Assembly: GCA_002422285.1 (NCBI GenBank)
Contig: DIUF01000043.1
Span: 7,347 to 20,918, forward strand
DNA: 13,572 nucleotides
Source of the DNA: Flavobacteriales bacterium UBA6165
Lineage (GTDB): Bacteria > Bacteroidota > Bacteroidia > Flavobacteriales_D > Crocinitomicaceae
Direction: 5' to 3'
Shown: positions 6,985-13,572 of the stretch, piece after piece
Layout: every line of letters begins with the position of its first letter
Position numbering within the stretch: position 1 is the stretch's first letter
Position numbers and translations under genes: made by a program
Notes under the pieces: model-generated
What the model was told of the DNA's origin: nothing
What the model saw: the letters and a program-made list of their open reading frames with translations, nothing else
The model's database searches: none

Positions 6985-7779
6985 ATGTACAATCCAACTG
7001 ACCATCCCATCGAAACCAACCCTTTGTTCGTTCAACGACGAGAAAGGGTTTTTTTGTTGCTCGCTGGTTTGTTTTGGGGCTCCTTGGTGATGCTCAATAT
7101 TTTAGGCACATCGCGCTTCATTAATCTGTCGGAATACATCGGTTTGTCTGAATCTTCGAGTATCCAATTTGTATTAGCAGTTGGTGTTTTACCTTATCCC
7201 ATTACTTTTTTGTGTACCGATTTCATCTCCGAACTATACGGTAGAAAACGCGCCAATTTTGTGGTTTGGATTGGTCTGTTTCTAAATCTTTGGGTGCTTT
7301 TTATTTTGTGGTTGGGCGGTGCTTTGAATCCCCCTGATTTTGTTGCTGATGGCATTTCAGAGGTTGCACAAAGTTCTGAGTCAATTCCGCGTGAATATGC
7401 ATTCTATTACATCCGTCATTTGACTTTTGGTGCAACAATAGCTTCTATGATTGCTTATTTGTGTGCACAATTTGTAGATGTTTATATTTTCCATTATCTC
7501 AAACAATTGACCAAGGGAAAGAAGCTTTGGTTGCGCAACAACGGCTCCACTTTAATCAGCCAATTGGTGGATACCTCAGCGGTGATTTTGATAACGTATC
7601 TCTACACGGATGCTTTGCCTATCAATGAACGCCAAGCAGTTTTTCCTCAATTGATGATGCTAATTGCGAGTGGCTATCTATTTAAGCTTGTCGTGGCGTT
7701 ATTGGATACGATACCTTTTATATACGGCACAAGATTTCTTAGGAAATATCTCGGCTTGAAAGAAGATTATCCAGCTTGA
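6985..7779 (+). CDS. yhhQ: Queuosine precursor transporter (YhhQ/QPTR family)
   Basis: Inner-membrane carrier of 264 residues for uptake of 7-deazaguanine precursors (preQ0, preQ1) used to make queuosine in tRNA. Six or so hydrophobic segments are visible, for example at about 22-40, 60-78, 92-110, 147-170, 192-208 and 224-245. Family marks are PITFLCTDFISELYGRKRAN (72-91), AQFVDVYIFHYLK (161-173), LRNNGSTLISQLVDTSAV (183-200) and YLFKLVVALLDTIPFIYG (231-248). The frame is open from 6946, but the -7 box at 6973-6980 points to the ATG at 6985. That start also gives a short polar N-terminus before the first helix. Its last 13 nt overlap the end of the convergent antiporter gene. E. coli names the family yhhQ; the choice between preQ0 and preQ1 is not resolved. 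Confidence 0.9.
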   Translation: MYNPTDHPIETNPLFVQRRERVFLLLAGLFWGSLVMLNILGTSRFINLSEYIGLSESSSIQFVLAVGVLPYPITFLCTDFISELYGRKRANFVVWIGLFLNLWVLFILWLGGALNPPDFVADGISEVAQSSESIPREYAFYYIRHLTFGATIASMIAYLCAQFVDVYIFHYLKQLTKGKKLWLRNNGSTLISQLVDTSAVILITYLYTDALPINERQAVFPQLMMLIASGYLFKLVVALLDTIPFIYGTRFLRKYLGLKEDYPA

Positions 7780-8705
7780 CTCTTCACCAAAATGGCGATA
7801 TAGGCCAAATAACTGGTCACCAAAACTAGCCCATGCCAACGGTTGATTTTTTTCCAGAAGAATAAGATAATACCCAAGCCAAATGCAATGGCGAGCATCC
7901 AAATCATATCAGGATTGATTGTTTTTTCGCTTACTGGAATGGGTGTTATAAAAGCCGTGAGTCCAATAACACAGAGAATATTGAAAATATTGGAACCAAT
8001 CAAATTACCTATTGAAATGTCAGTTTCTTTTCGAATCGCTGCCATGATGGATGCCGCTAATTCGGGTACAGATGTGCCGAAAGCAATTACTGTTACACCT
8101 ATAATTCTCTCTTCAATACCGAAATCTTTTGCAACCGTTATCGCGCCTTCAACAAGCCATTTTGAACCGAAGTAGAGCATTACCAATCCAACTAGATTCT
8201 TACCGATGGAAAGATAAATATTGGGTACAACCTCACTTTCATCCTTGGGTTTTTTCTTGTTTTTCCGTCTGCTATTTCTGATGATCAGCCATGTGAATAT
8301 TATCAGCATGAGGAACATCATAAGTCCTTCTATTCTCGATATTTCACCATCAAAAGCCCAGATAAAAAAGAGCATTGATGCGCCGAACATCACGGGCCAG
8401 TCTATATTTTTAGAATTAACATCAATAGCCAAAGGAAGGATCAAAACAGTTATGCCAAGTACAAGCGCAATGTTTGCAATATTAGAACCAATGACATTTC
8501 CTAAGGCGATTTCTGGAGAATCCATCAGGGCTGCCTTTATGCTCACCATCAATTCAGGTGCTGAGGTGCCAAAAGCAACTACGGTCATACCAATAACCAA
8601 AGGAGATAGGCGTAGTTTTTTAGCAATTCCAGAGGCTCCTTGAACCAATATATCGCCACCAAAAATGAGAATAACAAGCCCAATTAAAATTAATACGTAA
8701 CTCAT
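7767..8705 (-). CDS. Calcium/sodium antiporter (YrbG/CaxA type)
   Basis: Inner-membrane cation exchanger of 312 residues, predicted to move Na+ (or K+) against Ca2+. The two inverted alpha repeats are clear. The first runs from GMTVVAFGTSAPEL to GNVIGSNIANIALVLG (39-84), with ion-binding Glu51. The second runs from GVTVIAFGTSVPEL to GNLIGSNIFNILCVIG (203-248), with Glu215. The basic stretch RNSRRKNKKKPKD (143-155) is the cytoplasmic loop between the halves. About ten hydrophobic helices are present. Its ATG overlaps the stop of the tatA-like gene (ATGA), so translation is probably coupled to that gene. At the other end it overlaps the transporter gene by 13 nt with no room for an intergenic terminator. 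Ion selectivity cannot be read from the sequence. Confidence 0.93.
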   Translation of the reverse strand: MSYVLILIGLVILIFGGDILVQGASGIAKKLRLSPLVIGMTVVAFGTSAPELMVSIKAALMDSPEIALGNVIGSNIANIALVLGITVLILPLAIDVNSKNIDWPVMFGASMLFFIWAFDGEISRIEGLMMFLMLIIFTWLIIRNSRRKNKKKPKDESEVVPNIYLSIGKNLVGLVMLYFGSKWLVEGAITVAKDFGIEERIIGVTVIAFGTSVPELAASIMAAIRKETDISIGNLIGSNIFNILCVIGLTAFITPIPVSEKTINPDMIWMLAIAFGLGIILFFWKKINRWHGLVLVTSYLAYIAILVKSQAG

Positions 8706-9070
8706 GTTTGTTCGGGTTTATCAGTTTCTTCAGATTTGGATTGGTTCACTTGTATGTGCTGTTCTAGTGATTGTTTGGTTTGTTGCACCTCTACTTCAAT
8801 TTGGTCAAGGAGTTTGCCAGGTTGTTTTTCAATATCTTGCACAATTTGATTTACTTGATCACCTAGCTGCAAATCCTGCTTGATGTTATCGCTTGTACTT
8901 CGTATTTCTCGTTTGATTTCGTCGGAAGCATGTTGAATCTCACGCATACCTTTCCCTAGTGTGCGCGCCAATCCAGGAATGCTCTTAGAACCAAAAAACA
9001 TCAAGACGAAGAGCAAGATGACTATTACTTCGAGTCCTCCAACGTTGTTTATGAAAAGTATGTTTGTCAT
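8702..9070 (-). CDS. tatA: TatA/TatB-family Sec-independent translocase subunit
   Basis: A 122-residue protein that would form part of the twin-arginine translocation pore in the inner membrane. A short N-terminus is followed by one hydrophobic helix, GLEVIVILLFVLMFF (12-26). The family hinge FGSKSIPGLARTLGKGMRE (26-44) leads into a long amphipathic, strongly charged helix. The C-terminal half (about 45-122) is a Gln/Glu/Lys-rich coiled-coil-like tail, longer than in many TatA proteins. It could therefore be TatA or TatB; tatA is used as the general family symbol. It is the first gene of a pair with the antiporter. No tatC is visible in the window. The start at 9070 lies 7 nt after a TAACTTTG box. 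Confidence 0.87.
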   Translation of the reverse strand: MTNILFINNVGGLEVIVILLFVLMFFGSKSIPGLARTLGKGMREIQHASDEIKREIRSTSDNIKQDLQLGDQVNQIVQDIEKQPGKLLDQIEVEVQQTKQSLEQHIQVNQSKSEETDKPEQT

Positions 9071-9077
9071 GAGGCCA

Positions 9078-9085
9078 CAAAGTTA
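9078..9085 (-). promoter_or_regulatory. Candidate -7 box for tatA/antiporter
   Basis: The minus strand reads TAACTTTG, an exact TAnnTTTG match, 7 nt before the ATG. The expected transcript has almost no leader. No good -33 TTG at standard spacing was seen. Confidence 0.5.
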
Positions 9086-9111
9086 GTGAGATTATTGATA
9101 CTTGAATCTGT

Positions 9112-10002
9112 TCAACCCAGCCAGTTGATACCTTTTTTTAGCTGATTCAGTGTGTCTATTTCTTTCTCGTTGTGCTCGCGATTGTAAATCCAAGATGCGT
9201 TTTCTGGCAATGACATCAATATCGACTCGGTTCGCCCATTGGTTTTAAGCCCAAATGTAGTGCCTCTGTCATAGACCAAATTGAATTCCACGTAGCGCCC
9301 TCTTCGGTAATTGCGCCAAGCTATTTCTTCATCTGAGAAAGGCAAATTTCTAAAGGCATCTGCTTGTTTTTTGTAAACTACAGGAAAAAGTCGACCAAGA
9401 TCCAAAGAAAAATCAAGCAATTGCTCTTTAGAAATAAGCTCGTCGGCCTTCAAATGGTCATAAAAAATCCCTCCAATTCCACGGGTTTCATTGCGATGTG
9501 GAATGAAAAAATAGTCATCGGCCCACTGTTTGAATTTTGGATAAAATGAACTGTTGTATTGGTCGCAGACGCCTTTTAGTCCTTGGTGAAACTTGGTAGC
9601 ATATTCAGGCACTACATAATGAGGTGTCAAATCGATTCCGCCGCCAAACCAATAAACACCAGTATTCAGTTCAAAATAGCGCACATTCATATGTATGATG
9701 GGTACGTGTGGATTGTGCGGGTGTAAAACTATGGAAACACCGGTTGCGTAAAATTCATCGCCGTCTAAATTGAGCTGTTTGCGCATCAAATCTGACACTG
9801 GTCCATAAACTTCACTGAAATTCACACCGCCTTTTTCGATGAGTGCGCCATGAGACATTATTCGTGTTCTTCCACCGCCACCTTCAGCCCGTTGCCACTT
9901 GTCTTCTTGAAATTTTTGCCCTCCATCCAACGCTTCAATGGCCTCACAAATGTGGTCTTGAAGTGATCGAAATTCAGCTGCAATGTGATGTCTATTGCAC
10001 AC
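9112..10002 (-). CDS. hemF: Oxygen-dependent coproporphyrinogen III oxidase
   Basis: Cytoplasmic enzyme of heme synthesis that oxidatively decarboxylates two propionates of coproporphyrinogen III to give protoporphyrinogen IX, using O2. It has 296 residues, normal length. Conserved blocks are GGGGRTRIM (41-49), GGVNFSEVYG (58-67), HPHNPHVPIIHMNVRYFE (93-110), GGGIDLTPHYV (119-129), HRNETRGIGGIFYDHL (172-187) and WRNYRRGRYVEFNLVYDRG (231-249). The start is GTG at 10002. An in-frame stop lies two codons upstream and no ATG occurs before residue 49, so GTG is the only reasonable start. It overlaps the last 11 nt of the LysM-protein gene, suggesting coupled translation. It implies an aerobic or facultative life style, which fits KatG nearby. 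Confidence 0.95.
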   Translation of the reverse strand: MCNRHHIAAEFRSLQDHICEAIEALDGGQKFQEDKWQRAEGGGGRTRIMSHGALIEKGGVNFSEVYGPVSDLMRKQLNLDGDEFYATGVSIVLHPHNPHVPIIHMNVRYFELNTGVYWFGGGIDLTPHYVVPEYATKFHQGLKGVCDQYNSSFYPKFKQWADDYFFIPHRNETRGIGGIFYDHLKADELISKEQLLDFSLDLGRLFPVVYKKQADAFRNLPFSDEEIAWRNYRRGRYVEFNLVYDRGTTFGLKTNGRTESILMSLPENASWIYNREHNEKEIDTLNQLKKGINWLG

Positions 10003-11848
10003 GGTTTAACTCCTTAAGTTTGTTGTCCTCATACCGCAAAATGAATACCGTTTTGTTTTCCATGCCATGACCTTCTCCCGAAGACTGGTAATTGAAATAA
10101 TTGATTACGGCATTGTAATTGGTCATGTTCTTAATGAAATAGTTGCGGATAAAATAATGAGTAGCATCATAGCCTTGAACAGTTAATCTTTCTGGTTCAG
10201 CCATAAAACGCGCGCGGTATTGACGTGCAAAATTTGAAAACCCACCTGATGTAGTAATCCATGAGGTAGCTGATGCGTAATGGAAATTAACCATTGATTT
10301 TTGCTCTCGGGTCAATTCTTTCCATTCCTCCCATTCTCGCATGCCATATAGCACGATGTTCGGATTGTTCCCGTCACTATTTCTCAATTGAAAACTCAGA
10401 AAAGCTTTCCAAAAATCAGTTACATGACTCTTGTTCTTCGAAGGCAAGATAAAAATATTCCGCATCCCCTTTACAAAAGCCCCCTGTAAATTGCCTTTTC
10501 CTGATATTTCTTTAACCGTTTGACGATAAGCACCTACGCCAAGTAAATTATTGATTTTGTTTTTTAAGACTTCATAATCGTGGTCGTCTTCAGACAAGCC
10601 AGATTTGATAAGAATGATGTTGTCTTTGGCATGTTTTTGAACGATATGTTCTGCCATTCCTTCCATTATTCTCGTATCGGTGGGGATGGCCATAAACACA
10701 TACGGATTCATTTTCAAAAGTGCTGGAGACATAGGTGTAGGAAGTAGAAGAGGAACTCGATTTTGTTTCGCCCAATTTGCAACAAGTTGTGCAGGTCCAT
10801 GAAATAGAGGTCCAATGACTAAGTCCCACTGACTCTCGTTCATTTTTTCTAATATGCCTGCTGTTGTTGTTGAATCTGATCTGGTATCAAACAGGGTAAC
10901 TTGAGCATTCAAGCCCATTTTTCCAAGCGTGTCAAGAGCCATTTTTACACCAGCATAAAACTGAATTGCTGCTCGTGTTCGACCATTGTTTCTCGTTGAT
11001 TTTCCATATTCAACAGGCAGTAAGACTGCAATTCGTAGGTTATTTTTCTTCTGAAATTGGAAATCATTATCGATTCTTAAGTTTTGCGTTTGCATTGTAA
11101 CACCTGGGTATGGAGCAGGTACTTGTCGATAGGGCACTTGTTCAACAGCTTCTTTTTTCAAAGGAATTATTAAAAGATCACCTTCTTTGATATTTTGATT
11201 TCTTAAATTATTGACTTCCATTAGTGTTTCAACCGGAACCATAAAGCGCTTGGCAATAGAATACAACGTTTCACCTTTCATAACACGATGCTGAACCAAT
11301 GAGTCTTTAAACAAAACAACAGTTGATGGCTCTCGTACAGGTTCTGGTACAACTTCACTTTGGGTGTTTGTGTTGTTTGGAGAAGTCGGTTGTCCTTTAG
11401 AAATCAGCAAAACCTGCCCCACTGAAAGTCCGTTTTTCGCTTCAGGATTTAATTCTAAAAGTTGTTCCTGCGAAATGTTGTATTTTCTTGAAATGCCATA
11501 AACAGTTTCTCCTGCGGCAACAACGTGAACTAAGTTTTCAACGACATGTGTTCCCGGTTGCGGTTGGTTATTGGTGTTTGGTTTAACAGGCGATGTGCCG
11601 TTTGTAGGAATGTATATCAATTGGCCTACTTTGAGTCCATCGGCAACATTGGGATTGTGCTGAATGATAAGCTCCGCTGAAACTTTGTATGTGTTTTGAA
11701 GTCCCCAAAGCGTATTGCCTTGAACCACTTCATGCACGTAAAATGTTTGACCATTTCTAACCTCTGTTTTTGCGTTTTCTGGTTGTGCCAATAAGGTGCC
11801 AACCGAAGTCATCAAAAACAATACAATGAACAGGTTTTTCATCTTCAT
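9992..11848 (-). CDS. Three LysM repeats plus type 1 periplasmic-binding domain
   Basis: Exported protein of 618 residues. A signal peptide covers 1-21 (MKMKNLFIVL start, cleavage after LLA). Three LysM peptidoglycan-binding repeats follow, at about 37-81 (YVHEVVQGNTLWGL), 107-150 (VHVVAAGETVYGIS) and 187-229 (HRVMKGETLYSIAK), joined by Pro/Asn/Thr-rich linkers. From about 271 to 600 there is a domain like the ABC-type branched-chain amino-acid binding proteins: LRIAVLLPVEYG (271-282), then WDLVIGPLFHGPA, VPLLLPTPMSPAL and LTVQGYDATHYFI. No partner permease genes are nearby. The build recalls LpoA-type regulators of cell-wall synthases, so a role in peptidoglycan control in the periplasm is possible but unproved. 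It has the best promoter in the window and is followed directly by hemF. Confidence 0.88.
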   Translation of the reverse strand: MKMKNLFIVLFLMTSVGTLLAQPENAKTEVRNGQTFYVHEVVQGNTLWGLQNTYKVSAELIIQHNPNVADGLKVGQLIYIPTNGTSPVKPNTNNQPQPGTHVVENLVHVVAAGETVYGISRKYNISQEQLLELNPEAKNGLSVGQVLLISKGQPTSPNNTNTQSEVVPEPVREPSTVVLFKDSLVQHRVMKGETLYSIAKRFMVPVETLMEVNNLRNQNIKEGDLLIIPLKKEAVEQVPYRQVPAPYPGVTMQTQNLRIDNDFQFQKKNNLRIAVLLPVEYGKSTRNNGRTRAAIQFYAGVKMALDTLGKMGLNAQVTLFDTRSDSTTTAGILEKMNESQWDLVIGPLFHGPAQLVANWAKQNRVPLLLPTPMSPALLKMNPYVFMAIPTDTRIMEGMAEHIVQKHAKDNIILIKSGLSEDDHDYEVLKNKINNLLGVGAYRQTVKEISGKGNLQGAFVKGMRNIFILPSKNKSHVTDFWKAFLSFQLRNSDGNNPNIVLYGMREWEEWKELTREQKSMVNFHYASATSWITTSGGFSNFARQYRARFMAEPERLTVQGYDATHYFIRNYFIKNMTNYNAVINYFNYQSSGEGHGMENKTVFILRYEDNKLKELNRVQ

Positions 11849-11855
11849 TTTTTTT

Positions 11856-11885
11856 CAAATATACAATTCACGCAGGGTTTTGCAA
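11856..11885 (-). promoter_or_regulatory. Bacteroidota-type promoter for LysM protein/hemF
   Basis: The minus strand has TTG (11883-11885), a 19-nt spacer and TATATTTG (11856-11863). This fits the Bacteroidota pattern of a -33 TTG plus a -7 TAnnTTTG at standard spacing. The box ends 7 nt before the ATG at 11848. It lies in the 51-nt gap after the guaA stop, so this unit can be read independently of guaA. Confidence 0.65.
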
Positions 11886-11899
11886 TTACCGTGCTATTT

Positions 11900-13432
11900 T
11901 TATTCCCACTCAATTGTGGCTGGCGGTTTCGAACTGATATCGTAAGTTACGCGATTGATACCACGCACTTGATTGATGATTTTGTTCGACACCTTAGCCA
12001 AGAAATCATAAGGCAAATGACACCAATCAGCAGTCATACCATCGGTAGAGGAAACAGCGCGTAAGGCAACTGCATTTTCATACGTTCTTTCATCGCCCAT
12101 CACACCAACAGATTGCACTGGGAGAAAAATCGCTCCAGCTTGCCAAACGTCGTTGTATAAATCATCTGACTTCAATTCGTTGATGAAAATGGCGTCCACT
12201 TCTTGCAAAATACGCACTTTTTCAGCGGTTACTTCGCCCAAAATGCGAATGCCCAAACCTGGACCTGGGAAAGGATGGCGATTCAAAATTTTATTGTCGA
12301 TTTGCAAAGCTCTACCCACACGACGCACTTCATCTTTGAAAAGCAAACGCAAAGGTTCAACCACTTGCAATTTCATATAATCTGGTAAACCGCCAACATT
12401 GTGGTGCGATTTGATAGTTGCAGATGGCCCGCCACTCACAGAAACAGATTCAATCACATCTGGATAAATTGTGCCTTGCCCCAACCATTTTGCATCTTCT
12501 ACCAATTTCGATTCTTCGTCAAAAACATCAATGAAGACTTTTCCGATGGCTTTTCTTTTCAATTCGGGATCGGTGAGTCCGCTCAATTCCTTGTAAAATC
12601 TTTCAGAAGCATTTACACCTTTCACGTTCAAGCCCATGTCTTTGTAGGACTCCAATACTTGCTCAAATTCATTTTTACGCAACAAACCGTTGTCAACAAA
12701 GATGCAATGGAGATTTTTGCCAATGGCTTTGTGTAACAACATGGCCGCAACAGATGAATCCACACCACCAGAAAGACCAAGAATTACGCGGTCGTTGCCT
12801 ATTTTTTCTTGCAATTCAGCCACGGTTGTCTCGATGAATGAGTCTGGTGTCCAATCCATTTTACAGCCACAAATATCTGCCACAAAATTTTTCAAAAGCA
12901 CCGTTCCATCCAAAGAATGATACACTTCTGGGTGGAATTGCACGGCATAAGTTTGTTCTCCTTGAATATGATAAGCCGCCACGCGCACGTCGTTGGTGCT
13001 GGCGATTATTTCAAAGTCCTCTGGAATTTCGGTAATCGTGTCACCATGCGACATCCAAACTTGCGATCCAGCACCGATGCCTTTCATCAAGATGTTTTCG
13101 TTGTTGACCATGGAAAGATTGGCACGACCGTATTCGCGAACATTTGAAGGCGCTACATTGCCTCCAGAAACCTGAGCCATATATTGAGCACCATAACAAA
13201 CGCCCATCAAGGGTAATTTTCCTTTAATTCCACTCAAATCTGGATTAGGAGACTTGGGGTCGCGCACAGAAAATGGCGAGCCCGATAAAATTACACCTTT
13301 CACATTGTCGCCTAGCTCAGGAGATTTGTTCCAAGGATGTATTTCGCAATATACGTTCAACTCGCGTAAACGTCTGGCAATCAATTGTGTGTATTGAGAG
13401 CCGAAGTCTAAAATTAAGATCATTTCCAACAT
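11900..13432 (-). CDS. guaA: GMP synthase (glutamine-hydrolysing)
   Basis: Makes GMP from XMP, ATP and glutamine in the cytoplasm, the last step of guanine nucleotide synthesis. It has 510 residues, normal length. The N-terminal class I glutaminase domain (about 5-190) has ILDFGSQYTQLIARR (7-21), GVCYGAQ with nucleophile Cys79, and HPEVYHS with His167 and Glu169. The ATP pyrophosphatase domain has the P-loop LGLSGGVDSS (218-227), then DNGLLR (247-252), IESVSVSGG (327-335), LNRHPFPGPGLGIRILGE (383-400) and the C-terminal dimer part ending DISSKPPATIEWE. The frame is open to a TTG at 13447, but the TACTTTTG box (13437-13444) lies between that codon and the ATG at 13432. The ATG at 13432 also gives the usual few residues before the first strand. 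The ATG at 13423 is a second possibility. Confidence 0.97.
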   Translation of the reverse strand: MLEMILILDFGSQYTQLIARRLRELNVYCEIHPWNKSPELGDNVKGVILSGSPFSVRDPKSPNPDLSGIKGKLPLMGVCYGAQYMAQVSGGNVAPSNVREYGRANLSMVNNENILMKGIGAGSQVWMSHGDTITEIPEDFEIIASTNDVRVAAYHIQGEQTYAVQFHPEVYHSLDGTVLLKNFVADICGCKMDWTPDSFIETTVAELQEKIGNDRVILGLSGGVDSSVAAMLLHKAIGKNLHCIFVDNGLLRKNEFEQVLESYKDMGLNVKGVNASERFYKELSGLTDPELKRKAIGKVFIDVFDEESKLVEDAKWLGQGTIYPDVIESVSVSGGPSATIKSHHNVGGLPDYMKLQVVEPLRLLFKDEVRRVGRALQIDNKILNRHPFPGPGLGIRILGEVTAEKVRILQEVDAIFINELKSDDLYNDVWQAGAIFLPVQSVGVMGDERTYENAVALRAVSSTDGMTADWCHLPYDFLAKVSNKIINQVRGINRVTYDISSKPPATIEWE

Positions 13433-13436
13433 GGCG

Positions 13437-13444
13437 CAAAAGTA
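13437..13444 (-). promoter_or_regulatory. Candidate -7 box for guaA
   Basis: The minus strand reads TACTTTTG followed by CGCC and the ATG at 13432, the same four-base gap as at the transporter gene. The transcript would start at or beside the ATG. No TTG lies at the normal -33 distance. Confidence 0.5.
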
Positions 13445-13523
13445 CAAAGAGAATTGGAGATGATGGAAATTTGACGGGTCTGTTTTTCAAGAAAGTTTGA
13501 ACAATATTTTTAAAAATTGACAG

Positions 13524-13570
13524 ATTCGAAATTCGAGATTTGAAATTCATAAAAATCTCGAATTTCAAAT
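13524..13570. repeat. Inverted repeat, copy 2
   Basis: The left arm ATTCGAAATTCGAGATT (13524-13540) and right arm AATCTCGAATTTCAAAT (13554-13570) pair over 16 of 17 positions, with a 13-nt spacer. The right arm is identical to that of the copy at 4461-4513 and the left arm differs by one base; the spacers differ. It lies about 80 bp upstream of the guaA -7 box. The element may extend past the end of the window. Confidence 0.8.
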
Positions 13571-13572
13571 CT

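Noticed and set aside
7843..8643. Two long plus-strand open frames (7843-8175 and 8221-8643)
   Set aside because: Both are antisense to the antiporter. They reflect the base composition of hydrophobic codons and have no promoter or family resemblance.
9102..9115. TTGAA-TCTG-TTCAA palindrome at the hemF stop
   Set aside because: Only 5-bp arms and no T tract; expected by chance in AT-rich DNA.
12153..12736. Plus-strand open frames of 75 to 111 codons
   Set aside because: They are shadows on the opposite strand of guaA, with Cys/Phe/His-rich translations unlike real proteins.

Overview
This window is ordinary chromosomal DNA from a member of the Bacteroidota, most likely the Flavobacteriales. 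Four things suggest this: a complete-looking run of mevalonate-pathway genes with a class II HMG-CoA reductase and a GYDIA-type GHMP kinase; a LysM plus type 1 periplasmic-binding fusion protein; AT-rich intergenic DNA without clear Shine-Dalgarno sequences; and exact TAnnTTTG (-7) promoter boxes just upstream of seven start codons. No tRNA, rRNA, CRISPR array, transposase or phage gene is visible. No gap between genes exceeds about 155 bases.

Layout. At 1-686 (-) lies the 5' part of katG, encoding a catalase-peroxidase with an apparent Sec signal peptide; a sequence matching the OxyR consensus lies upstream. At 794-2055 (-) a small two-helix membrane protein is followed by a family 2 glycosyltransferase. 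From 2209 to 6531 (+) lies the mevalonate cluster: HMG-CoA reductase, GYDIA-family GHMP kinase, diphosphomevalonate decarboxylase and mevalonate kinase. The first two and last two genes are nearly abutting, but a 17-bp-arm inverted repeat lies between the kinase and the decarboxylase. A small secreted protein (6596) and a queuosine-precursor transporter (6985) follow on the same strand. The transporter converges, with a 13-nt overlap, on a minus-strand pair of tatA-like gene and Na+/Ca2+ antiporter (9070-7767). Upstream on the minus strand is a coupled pair, LysM/PBP1 protein and hemF (11848-9112), and then guaA (13432-11900). A second copy of the inverted repeat lies at the right edge of the window.

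How the parts work together. The plus-strand cluster would take HMG-CoA through mevalonate to isopentenyl diphosphate for quinones, carotenoids and undecaprenyl carriers. No classical phosphomevalonate kinase is present, so the GYDIA kinase is the natural candidate for that step. The rest is housekeeping: heme synthesis, GMP synthesis, Tat export, ion exchange and envelope maintenance. The observations most worth following are the OxyR-like operator before an exported KatG, the repeated palindrome, the near-leaderless promoter geometry, and the unassigned kinase step. I did not find a convincing new biological system.
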